Assembly: GCA_009929375.1 (NCBI GenBank)
Contig: SAAO01000016.1
Coordinates: 1-64,000, forward strand
DNA: 64,000 nt
From: Bacteroidia bacterium
GTDB lineage: Bacteria > Bacteroidota > Bacteroidia > Bacteroidales > Paludibacteraceae
Reading direction: 5' to 3'
This document shows positions 45,072 to 53,525 of this stretch, piece after piece. The translations under genes and the position numbers were made by a program. Position 1 is the stretch's first letter, and the number at the start of each line of letters is the position of its first letter. The notes beneath the pieces were generated by a model. That model was not told the origin of the DNA. It did not search any database and worked only from the letters and a program-made list of their open reading frames with translations.

Positions 45072-46625
45072 TTAGTGTTGCTCTGTTTCAGGTCCTTTTT
45101 TTATTTGTTTAGCCATTATTCTCACCTCTGCAATAAGTAGTGCTGTGAAAAGTGCTGCAAATAGAAAAACTGTGATTTTTACCGATTCCACCGAGATACC
45201 TGATATTGCAGCTTGTAATGGAAGTACATCCTGGATAGCCCAGGGCTGACGGCCCATTTCTGCAACTATCCAACCTACCTGGCTGGCCACATAGCCCATC
45301 GGAATTGTAAATAATGCTGCGTACGATAGCCAGTTTGCATTTTGCATTTTCCGGCGGTACAACATGAATACCAAAAGTGCAAAAAGTGCTAGGAAATACA
45401 TTCCTAAACCCACCATTATATGAAAAGCATAAAATACAATTGGTATGTTAGGGATAATATCTTCTGGTTTGTCGAGATATCCGTAGCCAAAATGCGGATA
45501 ATTCTCGCGTAGTACTGCTTTGTGAATTTGTGCATTGGCAGTATCTTTCTCCGACATGGCTTTTTTATACTCGTTAAGAGCTGTTTGTGCTTTTTTTCCT
45601 TTTACTTTTCGCTCCTCAAACGAAAGAGCTGTTCCTTCGGGCGTTTCGTAGCCACCCTCAATAATATCTTTTACACCGGGAACAAAGGCGTTAAAATCTC
45701 TGTATCCTAAAAATGAAAGTAAGCCCGGAACAGGAACTTTTACCGACACGATATAAGGGTCGATACTGTCATTGTATGTTTTTTCCGGATTTAATACAGC
45801 TATGGCAAGCAGATCGGCGTTTGTTTTTCCTTCATAGAGGCCTTCCATCGCAGCGAGTTTCATTGGTTGACGCTGTGCAACGTGATAAGCTGAGCCATCG
45901 CCTGTCCAGATAATTAAAACTGAGGATATGAGCCCGAAAATGGCTCCAACCCATAAACTTTTAATCGCAAAATCAACTTCACGTTTTTTTATCAAAAACC
46001 AGCCACTGATTCCAACTACAAACAAGGCGCCAACCACCCAGCTTGAAACTATGGTGTGCAGAAACTTGTTTATAGCAATGGGTGAAAGGACTACGGCCCA
46101 AAAATCAACCATTTCGTTTCGAACAGTGTCTGGGTTAAATTCCATCCCTACAGGATACTGCATCCAGGCATTAGCTATCAGAATCCAAAGTGCCGAAAGC
46201 GTAGCTCCAAGAGCAGTAAGCCATGTGGCAGCAAGGTGGAATTTTTTACTTACCTTATTCCAGCCAAAAAACATAATGGAGATAAAGGTAGCTTCCATAA
46301 AAAATGCTAAAATACCTTCGATTGCCAGTGGTGCTCCGAAAATATCGCCTACAAACCAACTGTAGTTTGACCAGTTTGTTCCAAACTGAAATTCCATAAT
46401 AATTCCTGTCGCAACCCCAATTGCAAAATTAATTCCGAAAATTGTCATCCAGAATTTGGTCACCTTCTTCCATTTTTCATCACCGGTTTTCAGATAAATG
46501 CTCTCCATTATGGCCATAATTACTCCCAGGCCAAGTGTAAGAGGAACAAAAATCCAGTGATACATAGCTGTTAACGCAAATTGCGCTCTCGACCAATTGA
46601 CTAATGCAGCATCAAGTAGTTCCAT
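45072..46625 (-). CDS. cydA: Cytochrome bd oxidase subunit I (CydA)
   Basis: The 517-residue protein carries the N-terminal haem ligand His23 (ALTAMYHWIFVPLTLGLG) and a second His in NKFLHTIVSSW. The Q-loop region starts at GDGSAYHVAQRQPMKLAAME, and GRQPW stands near the C-terminus. The Q-loop side carries an extra segment between about residues 280 and 380 (YNDSIDPYIVSVKVPVPGLL to RENYPHFGYG), as in many Bacteroidetes. It oxidises quinol and holds haems b558, b595 and d. A consensus promoter lies about 230 bp upstream. Confidence 0.96.
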   Translation of the reverse strand: MELLDAALVNWSRAQFALTAMYHWIFVPLTLGLGVIMAIMESIYLKTGDEKWKKVTKFWMTIFGINFAIGVATGIIMEFQFGTNWSNYSWFVGDIFGAPLAIEGILAFFMEATFISIMFFGWNKVSKKFHLAATWLTALGATLSALWILIANAWMQYPVGMEFNPDTVRNEMVDFWAVVLSPIAINKFLHTIVSSWVVGALFVVGISGWFLIKKREVDFAIKSLWVGAIFGLISSVLIIWTGDGSAYHVAQRQPMKLAAMEGLYEGKTNADLLAIAVLNPEKTYNDSIDPYIVSVKVPVPGLLSFLGYRDFNAFVPGVKDIIEGGYETPEGTALSFEERKVKGKKAQTALNEYKKAMSEKDTANAQIHKAVLRENYPHFGYGYLDKPEDIIPNIPIVFYAFHIMVGLGMYFLALFALLVFMLYRRKMQNANWLSYAALFTIPMGYVASQVGWIVAEMGRQPWAIQDVLPLQAAISGISVESVKITVFLFAALFTALLIAEVRIMAKQIKKGPETEQH

Positions 46626-46853
46626 AATAATCCTTTTTTGTGTGTATTACAATTTAATGTCTGTTTATTTCTTTTAGTTAGTTCCGGAGAAGTGGGTTAC
46701 TGTTTATATTTCAATTTGTTCAAAATATACAGTTTGATGTAAGTCTGCCCGTCTGACATAAGCTATTTGTAATTCAATTGTTTACATAGTGTTTTAATTC
46801 TGCGTGATTTGAGAATACTTATGTCTTAAAAATGTCTGACAATTTTTAACGCA

Positions 46854-46885
46854 CAAAATTACAAAATTATTTGACATTATTACAA
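46854..46885 (-). promoter_or_regulatory. Promoter of cydAB
   Basis: On the minus strand, TTG is followed after 21 bases by TAATTTTG. A second TAATTTTG overlaps at 46862-46869. The leader to the cydA start would be about 220 bases, long for this genome, which leaves room for regulation. Confidence 0.6.
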
Positions 46886-47070
46886 AAATGGAATTATTTT
46901 CCATTTTGATTTGGAAATTATTCTGAATTTTTGAAAAAATATTCGAAAGATAACAGGTTTCCTTTAAATAGCAATGGAAATTTAATTAAATGGAAAATTT
47001 TTTTCGTGGAGGGTACAAAAGAATGTGAAAATAAGAGGAGTTGGGTTGGGTATGTGGGGAAATAAAAAAT

Positions 47071-47176
47071 AGCATCAAGGCCGGCTTTTTAGTTTTGCAG
47101 TCTTCTTGTATATTAGGTTTAGGAAGAAGCTGTTTTTTTTTACTATCACTATCACGCTAATTTGCCGGCCTTGTGC
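47071..47176. other. Possible structured RNA or mobile palindromic element
   Basis: AGCATCAAGGCCGGC (47071-47085) pairs, with one bulge, with GCCGGCCTTGTGCT (47164-47177). Inside lies a second pair, CAGTCTTCTT with AAGAAGCTG, followed by a run of nine T residues. The element is GC-rich relative to its surroundings. No matching gene or promoter was found. Confidence 0.45.
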
Positions 47177-47377
47177 TAAAAGGATTAGGGTAATTCACAA
47201 AATTTTGTGCTGCTAAATTAGTGCTATCCGGCTGAAAAGTCAAACTTTTTGAGAAAAACTTTTGGACATGTTAAAAATTAATTGTTTGTTTATCAGGTAT
47301 TTACGACCACTTGTCTTTCGTGTTTTGGACGTCAGTTAATTTTAACCGTAATTGTGGTCGTTTTTCAGGTAAAATGA

Positions 47378-48976
47378 CTATTCTCCGTAAGTGTTTTTCA
47401 AAAAGTCATCAAGTTCGCGGGTCGATGAAAGTTCAAGCTTTTGTGCGAGTCGCTGACGGATTTTGTAAAGCCCGTTCGAGGTAGTTTCGAGCAAAACCAT
47501 GGCATGATTCTGAGGGATGTCGAGCAGCACAAAGCAACAATAAAGCATTTCCTTTTGATTGATTGCCGGAAATTTAATAGCTAACTCGCAGACCATATTG
47601 TTGTATGCTGCATTTATTTTCTGACTGAAAAGTGCGTAGTCGTTTAGCTGTAATGCCTGATTGTAGATTTCGAAAACCGCTTCGTCGCTCAGCAGAACAT
47701 CAGCATTTTTCTTGCCATTGCTTTTCAATGCTTTGTTTTTATCAATAAGTTCTTTTAGGCTTTCGCGCAGCATAAATTTATTCTGTTTTTTTTCGTTTAT
47801 ACTTACGCTCAAAGATGCTTCTACTGCCTTTTTCTGCTCAGAAATTTTTCTGTTTCTTTTTATAAACCAGTACGAAATGAAAATTCCAATAGTCAGAATC
47901 AGCGCAATTAGGGAAATAAGCCAATAAACCTGACCTGATTTCTTTTTTGCTTTCGTAGTGGATAGGTGTGCCTGCTCAATGACTGTTGCTTTGGTCTGGC
48001 TATCAATTTTACTGACAGAATCAACCATAGTTTGATAATGGGTCATATATTCGGCCATGGTTTTAAAGTCTTTCTTTAAATAACATGTGTTTGCAAGAAT
48101 ACGATAGCATTCACGTTTGGTGTAAAAATTGCCCGGAAATTCAAGAGACATTTTAGCGAAATACATTGCAGAATCATGTCGATTAAGCTCATAATAGGTA
48201 TCAGCAAGTCTTAGTAATCTGATTGAATTATAAAATGCGGTATGAGGGTATTTTATACTTTTTTTCAAATAAGATAATGCTGAATCAAATTTGTTATGCC
48301 AAAAAAAATTTATTCCTATTTCCTGTAAAGCTATTCCGGTCAAAAGCGAGTCATCGGAGTTTTTTAATATATCAATGTAAATTTCATGTGCTTCGTTAAA
48401 TTTTCTTTCAGTTCTAAAAGTGTTTCCAATATCCATTTTTACAAAGCATGCATCCGTACTATCACCATCTAAGTGAAAACATACAATAGTCTTTTGGAAC
48501 TTTTCTCTAGCATTCTTAAAATCACCTTGAACAACAGAAATACGAGCCAAATCTGAGTAAATCTTAGCCAGTAAATTATATTCTTGACTCCCATTCAAAT
48601 TATCCAAAGCAAACATATATAATTTAGTTGCATTCTCATATTGATATACATAGTTATACATCCTACCCTTGTAAAACAGCGCCTCGCCCAGTTTTTCCTT
48701 GTCATTTTTATCCTGATAAAACTTTATTGAGAAGTTTATCAATGAATCCGGAGTAAGTGACAGATAGTTTTTATCCAGTGCTTTAAACATTAGAATTCCA
48801 TAAAGTGCCTTATTTCTATCGGATTTTTCGTTTTGATAATCAATTTCTCTCAGGACTTTTAATGCCGAGTCGGGTTGCGTCTCAATAATTTCTTCAGCCA
48901 GACGAAGCTTTTGGGAAGTTTGTTGGCAAGAAGTCAGTATGACTATTAGAGAGAAGAAATACAGTAATTGTTTCAT
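47378..48976 (-). CDS. Transmembrane TPR-HTH regulator, copy 1
   Basis: The 532-residue protein begins with a lipoprotein signal (lipobox LTSC), then TPR-like repeats (about 90-330; ALFYKGRMYNYVYQYENATK, LLAKIYSDLA, IALQEIGINFFW). A membrane helix lies near 352-375 (VYWLISLIALILTIGIFISY), followed by a coiled coil, and a GerE-like but degenerate HTH ends the protein (INQKEMLYCCFVLLDIPQNH, GLYKIRQRLAQKLEL). The topology implies a periplasmic sensor and a cytoplasmic DNA-binding part in one chain. It is the last gene of a three-gene operon, 35 bp after copy 2. Its first ~103 and last ~245 residues are almost identical to copy 2, while the middle is closer to copy 3. Target genes are unknown. 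Confidence 0.85.
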   Translation of the reverse strand: MKQLLYFFSLIVILTSCQQTSQKLRLAEEIIETQPDSALKVLREIDYQNEKSDRNKALYGILMFKALDKNYLSLTPDSLINFSIKFYQDKNDKEKLGEALFYKGRMYNYVYQYENATKLYMFALDNLNGSQEYNLLAKIYSDLARISVVQGDFKNAREKFQKTIVCFHLDGDSTDACFVKMDIGNTFRTERKFNEAHEIYIDILKNSDDSLLTGIALQEIGINFFWHNKFDSALSYLKKSIKYPHTAFYNSIRLLRLADTYYELNRHDSAMYFAKMSLEFPGNFYTKRECYRILANTCYLKKDFKTMAEYMTHYQTMVDSVSKIDSQTKATVIEQAHLSTTKAKKKSGQVYWLISLIALILTIGIFISYWFIKRNRKISEQKKAVEASLSVSINEKKQNKFMLRESLKELIDKNKALKSNGKKNADVLLSDEAVFEIYNQALQLNDYALFSQKINAAYNNMVCELAIKFPAINQKEMLYCCFVLLDIPQNHAMVLLETTSNGLYKIRQRLAQKLELSSTRELDDFLKNTYGE

Positions 48977-49011
48977 GTGTAGTAAGAATCTGAGTGGTTA
49001 TTTCGTTTATC

Positions 49012-50610
49012 TTATTGTCCGTAAGTGTTTTTCAGAAAGTCGTCGAGCTCGCGTGTGGATTCAAGTTCGAGTTTTTGTGCGAGTCGTTGACGGATTTTGT
49101 AAAGCCCATTCGAGGTAGTTTCGAGCAAAACCATGGCATGATTCTGAGGAATGTCGAGAAGAATAAAACTACAATAAAGCATTTCCTTTTGATTGATTGC
49201 TGGAGATTTAATGGCTAACTCGCAGACCATATTATTGTATGCTGCATTTATCTTCTGGCTGAAAAGTGCGTAGTCGTTTAGCTGTAATGCCTGATTGTAT
49301 ATTTCGACGATAGTTTCGTCACTCAGCAGAATATCAGCATTCTTTTTACCATTGCTTTTCAATGCTTTGTTTTTATCAATAAGTTCTTTCAAACTTTCTC
49401 TCAGCATAAATTTATTCTGTTCTTTTTCGTTTATGCTTACGCTTAAAGATGCTTCTACTGCTTTTTTCTGCTCGGAAATTATTCTGTTTCTTCGTATAAA
49501 CCTGTATGAAATGAAAATTACAAGAGCCAGAATCAGCGCGATTAGAGAAATAAGCCAATAAACCTGACCTGATTTCTTTTTTGCTTTCGTAGTGGATAGG
49601 TGTGCCTGCTCAATGACTGTTGCTTTGGTTTGGATTTCAATTTTTCCAACAGAATCAGACATGGCCTGATAATGGGTCATGTGTTCGGCCATGGTTTTAA
49701 AGTCCTTCTTTAAATAGCATGTGTTTGCAAGAATACGATAGCATTCCTTCTTTGTATAAAAAGTTGCTGGAAACTTCAAAGCCATTTCTGCATGATAGCG
49801 TGCAGAGTCATAACTATTCAATTCAAAATATGAATCAGAAAGTTTATAATGTCTAATCGACTGATTATATCCAATATGCGGATAATAAATGCTCCTTTTT
49901 AGATAATAAGCTGCTGAATCATAGTTTGTTTTAAAGAAATAAGTAATTCCGATTTCCTGTAGAGCAATTCCCATTAATGTTGAATCTATTGTATTGTCAA
50001 ATATAGACTTGAAAATATCGTGTGCGGTTTTAAAATCCCCTTCACTTCTATATGTTTTTCCAATATCAAGTTGTCTATACTGTGCATCTTTATCTCTCCC
50101 TGAAGCATTACTATATTTGATTGCAAGATTGTATTTGTTTCTTGCATCTTTGAATTCTTTTTGTGTTGAACATATTTCACCCAAATCAGAATAGATTTTG
50201 GCTAAAAGATCATACTCTTGGCTGTGTATTATGTTGTTAAGAGCAAGAATATATGTATTAGTGGCTTCAGCAAATTGAAAGACATACTTATATGATCTTC
50301 CTTTATAAAACAGAGCCTCACCCAGTTTCTCATTGTCATTCTTATCCAGATAAAATTCTATTGAAAAATTTATCAATGAATCCGGAGTAAGTGACAGATA
50401 ATTTTTATCCAACGCTTTAAACATTAGAATTCCATAGAGCGCTTTATTTCTATCGGATTTTTCGTTTTGAAAATCAATTTCTCTCAGGATTTTTAGTGCA
50501 GAGTCGGGTTGAGTTTCAATGATTTCTTCAGCCAGACGAAGCTTTTGGGAAGTTTGCTGGCAGGAAGTTAGTACGATTATTATAATGAAGAAATACAGTA
50601 ATTGTTTCAT
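49012..50610 (-). CDS. Transmembrane TPR-HTH regulator, copy 2
   Basis: This is a second 532-residue paralogue with the same layout: lipobox LTSC, TPR-like sensor, membrane helix (VYWLISLIALILALVIFISY), coiled coil and C-terminal HTH (INQKEMLYCSFILLDIPQNH). Residues about 104-285 differ strongly from copies 1 and 3 (GRSYKYVFQFAEATNTYILA, KYSNASGRDKDAQYRQLDIG). The ends are nearly identical to copy 1, also at the DNA level. The equal length despite divergence suggests a fixed fold with a variable sensor surface. It lies 27 bp after copy 3 and 35 bp before copy 1. Confidence 0.85.
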   Translation of the reverse strand: MKQLLYFFIIIIVLTSCQQTSQKLRLAEEIIETQPDSALKILREIDFQNEKSDRNKALYGILMFKALDKNYLSLTPDSLINFSIEFYLDKNDNEKLGEALFYKGRSYKYVFQFAEATNTYILALNNIIHSQEYDLLAKIYSDLGEICSTQKEFKDARNKYNLAIKYSNASGRDKDAQYRQLDIGKTYRSEGDFKTAHDIFKSIFDNTIDSTLMGIALQEIGITYFFKTNYDSAAYYLKRSIYYPHIGYNQSIRHYKLSDSYFELNSYDSARYHAEMALKFPATFYTKKECYRILANTCYLKKDFKTMAEHMTHYQAMSDSVGKIEIQTKATVIEQAHLSTTKAKKKSGQVYWLISLIALILALVIFISYRFIRRNRIISEQKKAVEASLSVSINEKEQNKFMLRESLKELIDKNKALKSNGKKNADILLSDETIVEIYNQALQLNDYALFSQKINAAYNNMVCELAIKSPAINQKEMLYCSFILLDIPQNHAMVLLETTSNGLYKIRQRLAQKLELESTRELDDFLKNTYGQ

Positions 50611-50637
50611 ATTTAGTTTGTTGTTGGGCAGAATTAT

Positions 50638-52236
50638 TTATTTTCCGTAAGTACTTTTCAGAAAATCGTCAAGTTCGCGGGTTGAGCTAAGTTCAAGTTT
50701 TTGCGCGAGTCGCTGGCGGATTTTGTATAGTCCGTTCGGGGTGGTCTCGAGTAAAACCATGGCATGATTCTGAGGAATGTCGAGAAGAATAAAACTACAA
50801 TAAAGCATTTCCTTTTGGCTGATAGCTGGAAATTTGATAGTCAATTCGCAAATCATATTGTTGTATGCAGCATTTATTTTCTGACTAAACGCCTCGTAAT
50901 TATTGATTTGCAGTGCCTGTGTGTAGATTTCCAGAACAGTTTCGTCGTTTAGCAGAACATGAGCATTCTTTTTTCCATTGCTTTTCAGTGCTTTATTTTT
51001 TTCGATAAGATCTTTCATGCTTTCACGAAGCATTGTTTTATTCTGCTCAATTTCAGATTTACTGTTTTTGAGCGAGTTTTCCATAGTTCTTTTTTGTTCT
51101 GAGATTATTCTGTTTTTTCTGATAAAACGATACAAAATATAGATACCAGCACCCATAATGAGGATTATAAGGGCGATCAGCCAATAAATCTGACCCGATT
51201 TTTCCTTCACTTTAGTGTTGGATTGATGGATATCTTCAATTATGGTTGCCTTGGTTTGTATATCGATTTTTCTGATAGAGTCGGACATGGTTTGATAATG
51301 TGTCATGTATCCGGCCATGGTTTTAAAGTCTTTTTTCAGATAACAGGAATTTGCAAGAATACGATAGCATTCACGCTTGGTATGAAATGTTGCAGGATAG
51401 GTTAGTGATTCGTGAGCATAAAATAATGCTGAATCTAATTTAAGTAACTCATAATAAGCATCAGCAAGCACATACAATCTAACAGATTTATTGATATCAA
51501 CAAAAGGATAGTCTAAGCTTTTTTTTAAATAGTAAATCGTAGAGTCGTATACATTTTCCCAAAAAAAGGCAACACCAATTTCCTGTAGTACAAGTCCGGA
51601 TATAATTGAATCGGTTGAATTAGAAAATACTTCATTGTATATTTGATGTGCTTTATCAAATTTTTTCTCGAATCTATAAACATTTGCGATGTTAATCTTT
51701 TCCTTTAGTACATTCTTATTATTATTTGTTTTAGATGCATAAAACACAGCTTTGTGAAATTTTCCTAATGCTTTCTCAAACTCATTTTGAATAACAGAAA
51801 TACGACCCAGGTCAGAATAGACTTTGGCCAATAAATCATAATTTTCACTTCCTTCAAGATTGTCCAATGCAAGCATGTATAATTTAGTTGCATTCTCATA
51901 TTGATATGCATCGTTATACATTCTGCCTTTGTAAAACAAAGCTTCACCCAGTTTCTCATTGTCTTTTTTGTTTTGATAAAATGTTATCGAAAAGTTGATA
52001 AGGGAATCAGGAGTAAGATCAAGGTAGTTTTTATCAAGCGCTTTAAACATGAGGATTCCGTAAAGTGCTTTCTCACTTTGGGTTTTCTCTTTTTTATAAT
52101 CAATTTCTTTGAGTATTTTTAATGCAGAATCGGGCTGAGAATCAATAATTTCTTCAACCAACTGTAGTTTTTGGGATGAGTGCTGGCATGAGGCCAGAAA
52201 TAGCAGTAAGAGTGTCAGATAAATTATTTGTCTCAT
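50638..52236 (-). CDS. Transmembrane TPR-HTH regulator, copy 3 (first gene of operon)
   Basis: The third 532-residue paralogue has lipobox LASC, TPR-like repeats, a membrane helix (IYWLIALIILIMGAGIYILY), a coiled coil (KRTMENSLKNSKSEIEQNKT) and the C-terminal HTH (ISQKEMLYCSFILLDIPQNH). It is the most divergent of the three at its ends. A consensus promoter (52253-52283) lies directly before its ATG and probably drives all three genes. Relatives with a TPR part, a membrane helix and a GerE-like end are common in Bacteroidales, but I know of no described role. Confidence 0.85.
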   Translation of the reverse strand: MRQIIYLTLLLLFLASCQHSSQKLQLVEEIIDSQPDSALKILKEIDYKKEKTQSEKALYGILMFKALDKNYLDLTPDSLINFSITFYQNKKDNEKLGEALFYKGRMYNDAYQYENATKLYMLALDNLEGSENYDLLAKVYSDLGRISVIQNEFEKALGKFHKAVFYASKTNNNKNVLKEKINIANVYRFEKKFDKAHQIYNEVFSNSTDSIISGLVLQEIGVAFFWENVYDSTIYYLKKSLDYPFVDINKSVRLYVLADAYYELLKLDSALFYAHESLTYPATFHTKRECYRILANSCYLKKDFKTMAGYMTHYQTMSDSIRKIDIQTKATIIEDIHQSNTKVKEKSGQIYWLIALIILIMGAGIYILYRFIRKNRIISEQKRTMENSLKNSKSEIEQNKTMLRESMKDLIEKNKALKSNGKKNAHVLLNDETVLEIYTQALQINNYEAFSQKINAAYNNMICELTIKFPAISQKEMLYCSFILLDIPQNHAMVLLETTPNGLYKIRQRLAQKLELSSTRELDDFLKSTYGK

Positions 52237-52252
52237 ATTGCAAAATTTGCCA

Positions 52253-52283
52253 CAAAGTTAATGAAACAATTTAATTCTAACAA
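52253..52283 (-). promoter_or_regulatory. Promoter of the TPR regulator operon
   Basis: On the minus strand, TTG is followed after 20 bases by TAACTTTG, an exact consensus match. The predicted leader to the ATG at 52236 is only about 10 bases. Confidence 0.75.
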
Positions 52284-52309
52284 TTCATTTATATAGTAGG
52301 GTAAAGAGC

Positions 52310-52352
52310 TTATAAAAAAAGCTGTCGGAAAAATTTCACGACAGCTTTTTAT
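52310..52352 (-). terminator. Terminator of fba
   Basis: AAAAGCTGTCG (52317-52327) pairs with CGACAGCTTTT (52339-52349), with A residues on the left and T residues on the right. It can work in both directions and lies 23 bases past the fba stop. Confidence 0.85.
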
Positions 52353-52374
52353 TTTTATATTGATATATAATCAA

Positions 52375-53367
52375 TTAAGCTTTTCCGGCACTTCCTAAAA
52401 CATTTACTGTTTTGTGAGAATACAGTTTCTTAAGTTCGTCACGGGCTGGTCCGAGGTATTTGCGTGGGTCGAACTCAGCAGGATTTTTTGCAAAAGTTTC
52501 GCGAACCGAAGCAGTCATAGCCAAACGGCCGTCTGAGTCGATATTGATTTTGCAAACAGCTGATGTAGCAGCTTTACGCAATTGTTCTTCAGGAATACCG
52601 ATAGAGTCTTTCAGTGCACCACCATATTGATTGATAGTAGCTACATATTCCTGTGGAACTGAAGAAGCTCCGTGAAGTACGATAGGGAATCCGGGGATTT
52701 GTTTTTCGATTTCTTCCAGAATGTCGAAACGCAATGGAGGAGGAATCAGAATTCCGTTTTCGTCGCGGGTACATTGGGCAGGAGTAAATTTGTTAGCTCC
52801 GTGCGAAGTACCGATAGAGATAGCCAATGAGTCAACACCTGTGCGGGTTACAAAGTCAACTACTTCTTCGGGACGAGTGTATGTGTGGTGTTCGGCCACT
52901 ACATCGTCTTCCACGCCAGCAAGCACACCAAGTTCGCCTTCAACGCTTACGCCATGAGCATGCGCATATTCAACAACTTTTTTGGTCAACGCGATATTGT
53001 CTTCGTAAGAGTGATGCGAACCATCGATCATTACCGAAGAAAAGCCTGAGTCGATACAGCTTTTGCAAAGTTCGAAAGTATCACCATGGTCGAGGTGAAG
53101 CACGATAGGAATGTTTTTACCCAATTCTTTGGCATATTCCACTGCTCCCTGAGCCATATAGCGGAGTAAAGTCTGATTGGCATATTTGCGTGCACCGCTC
53201 GATACCTGAAGAATTACAGGAGAATTTGTTTCCACACAGGCAGAAACAATAGCCTGCAGCTGTTCCATGTTGTTGAAGTTGAAAGCAGGAATTGCATACT
53301 TTCCTTCAATGGCTTTTTTGAATAACTCGTTGGTATTCACCAAACCAAGCTCTGAATAATGTACCAT
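52375..53367 (-). CDS. fba: Class II fructose-bisphosphate aldolase
   Basis: The start at 53367 (MVHYSELGLVNTNELFKKA) is chosen over the frame to 53415, whose first 16 residues come from AT-rich repeats. The 330-residue enzyme has the class II motifs: VLHLDHGDTFELCKSCID with a zinc-binding His, FSSVMIDGSHH, SVEGELGVLAG, and HGASSVPQEYV. It cleaves or forms fructose-1,6-bisphosphate in glycolysis/gluconeogenesis with Zn2+. A -7-like TAATTTTG (53403-53410, minus strand) lies 36 bases upstream. The leader holds a tandem repeat of TTGATTGATAATTTA. Confidence 0.95.
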   Translation of the reverse strand: MVHYSELGLVNTNELFKKAIEGKYAIPAFNFNNMEQLQAIVSACVETNSPVILQVSSGARKYANQTLLRYMAQGAVEYAKELGKNIPIVLHLDHGDTFELCKSCIDSGFSSVMIDGSHHSYEDNIALTKKVVEYAHAHGVSVEGELGVLAGVEDDVVAEHHTYTRPEEVVDFVTRTGVDSLAISIGTSHGANKFTPAQCTRDENGILIPPPLRFDILEEIEKQIPGFPIVLHGASSVPQEYVATINQYGGALKDSIGIPEEQLRKAATSAVCKINIDSDGRLAMTASVRETFAKNPAEFDPRKYLGPARDELKKLYSHKTVNVLGSAGKA

Positions 53368-53525
53368 ATTGATTGATAATTTATTGATTGATAATTTGAC
53401 TGCAAAATTAGACATTTTTTATCAGAAATAAAAGTAAATACAGTGTTGATTCAGAATAATTATTATCATTATTCAATTATTCTGTGTAATTTCTGAATGA
53501 ATATGCATTACTTTGATTATTAGTA

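Larger units (their letters stand above)
46626..47377. other. 752-bp intergenic region between cydA and the TPR regulator operon
   Basis: No ORF with coding character was seen. The region holds the cydAB promoter (46854-46885), its ~220-base AT-rich leader, a structured element (47071-47176) and a palindrome (CACAAAATTTTGTG, 47196-47209). It also holds a wide hairpin ACGACCAC/GTGGTCGT (47303-47361) with T residues on its right. Confidence 0.6.
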
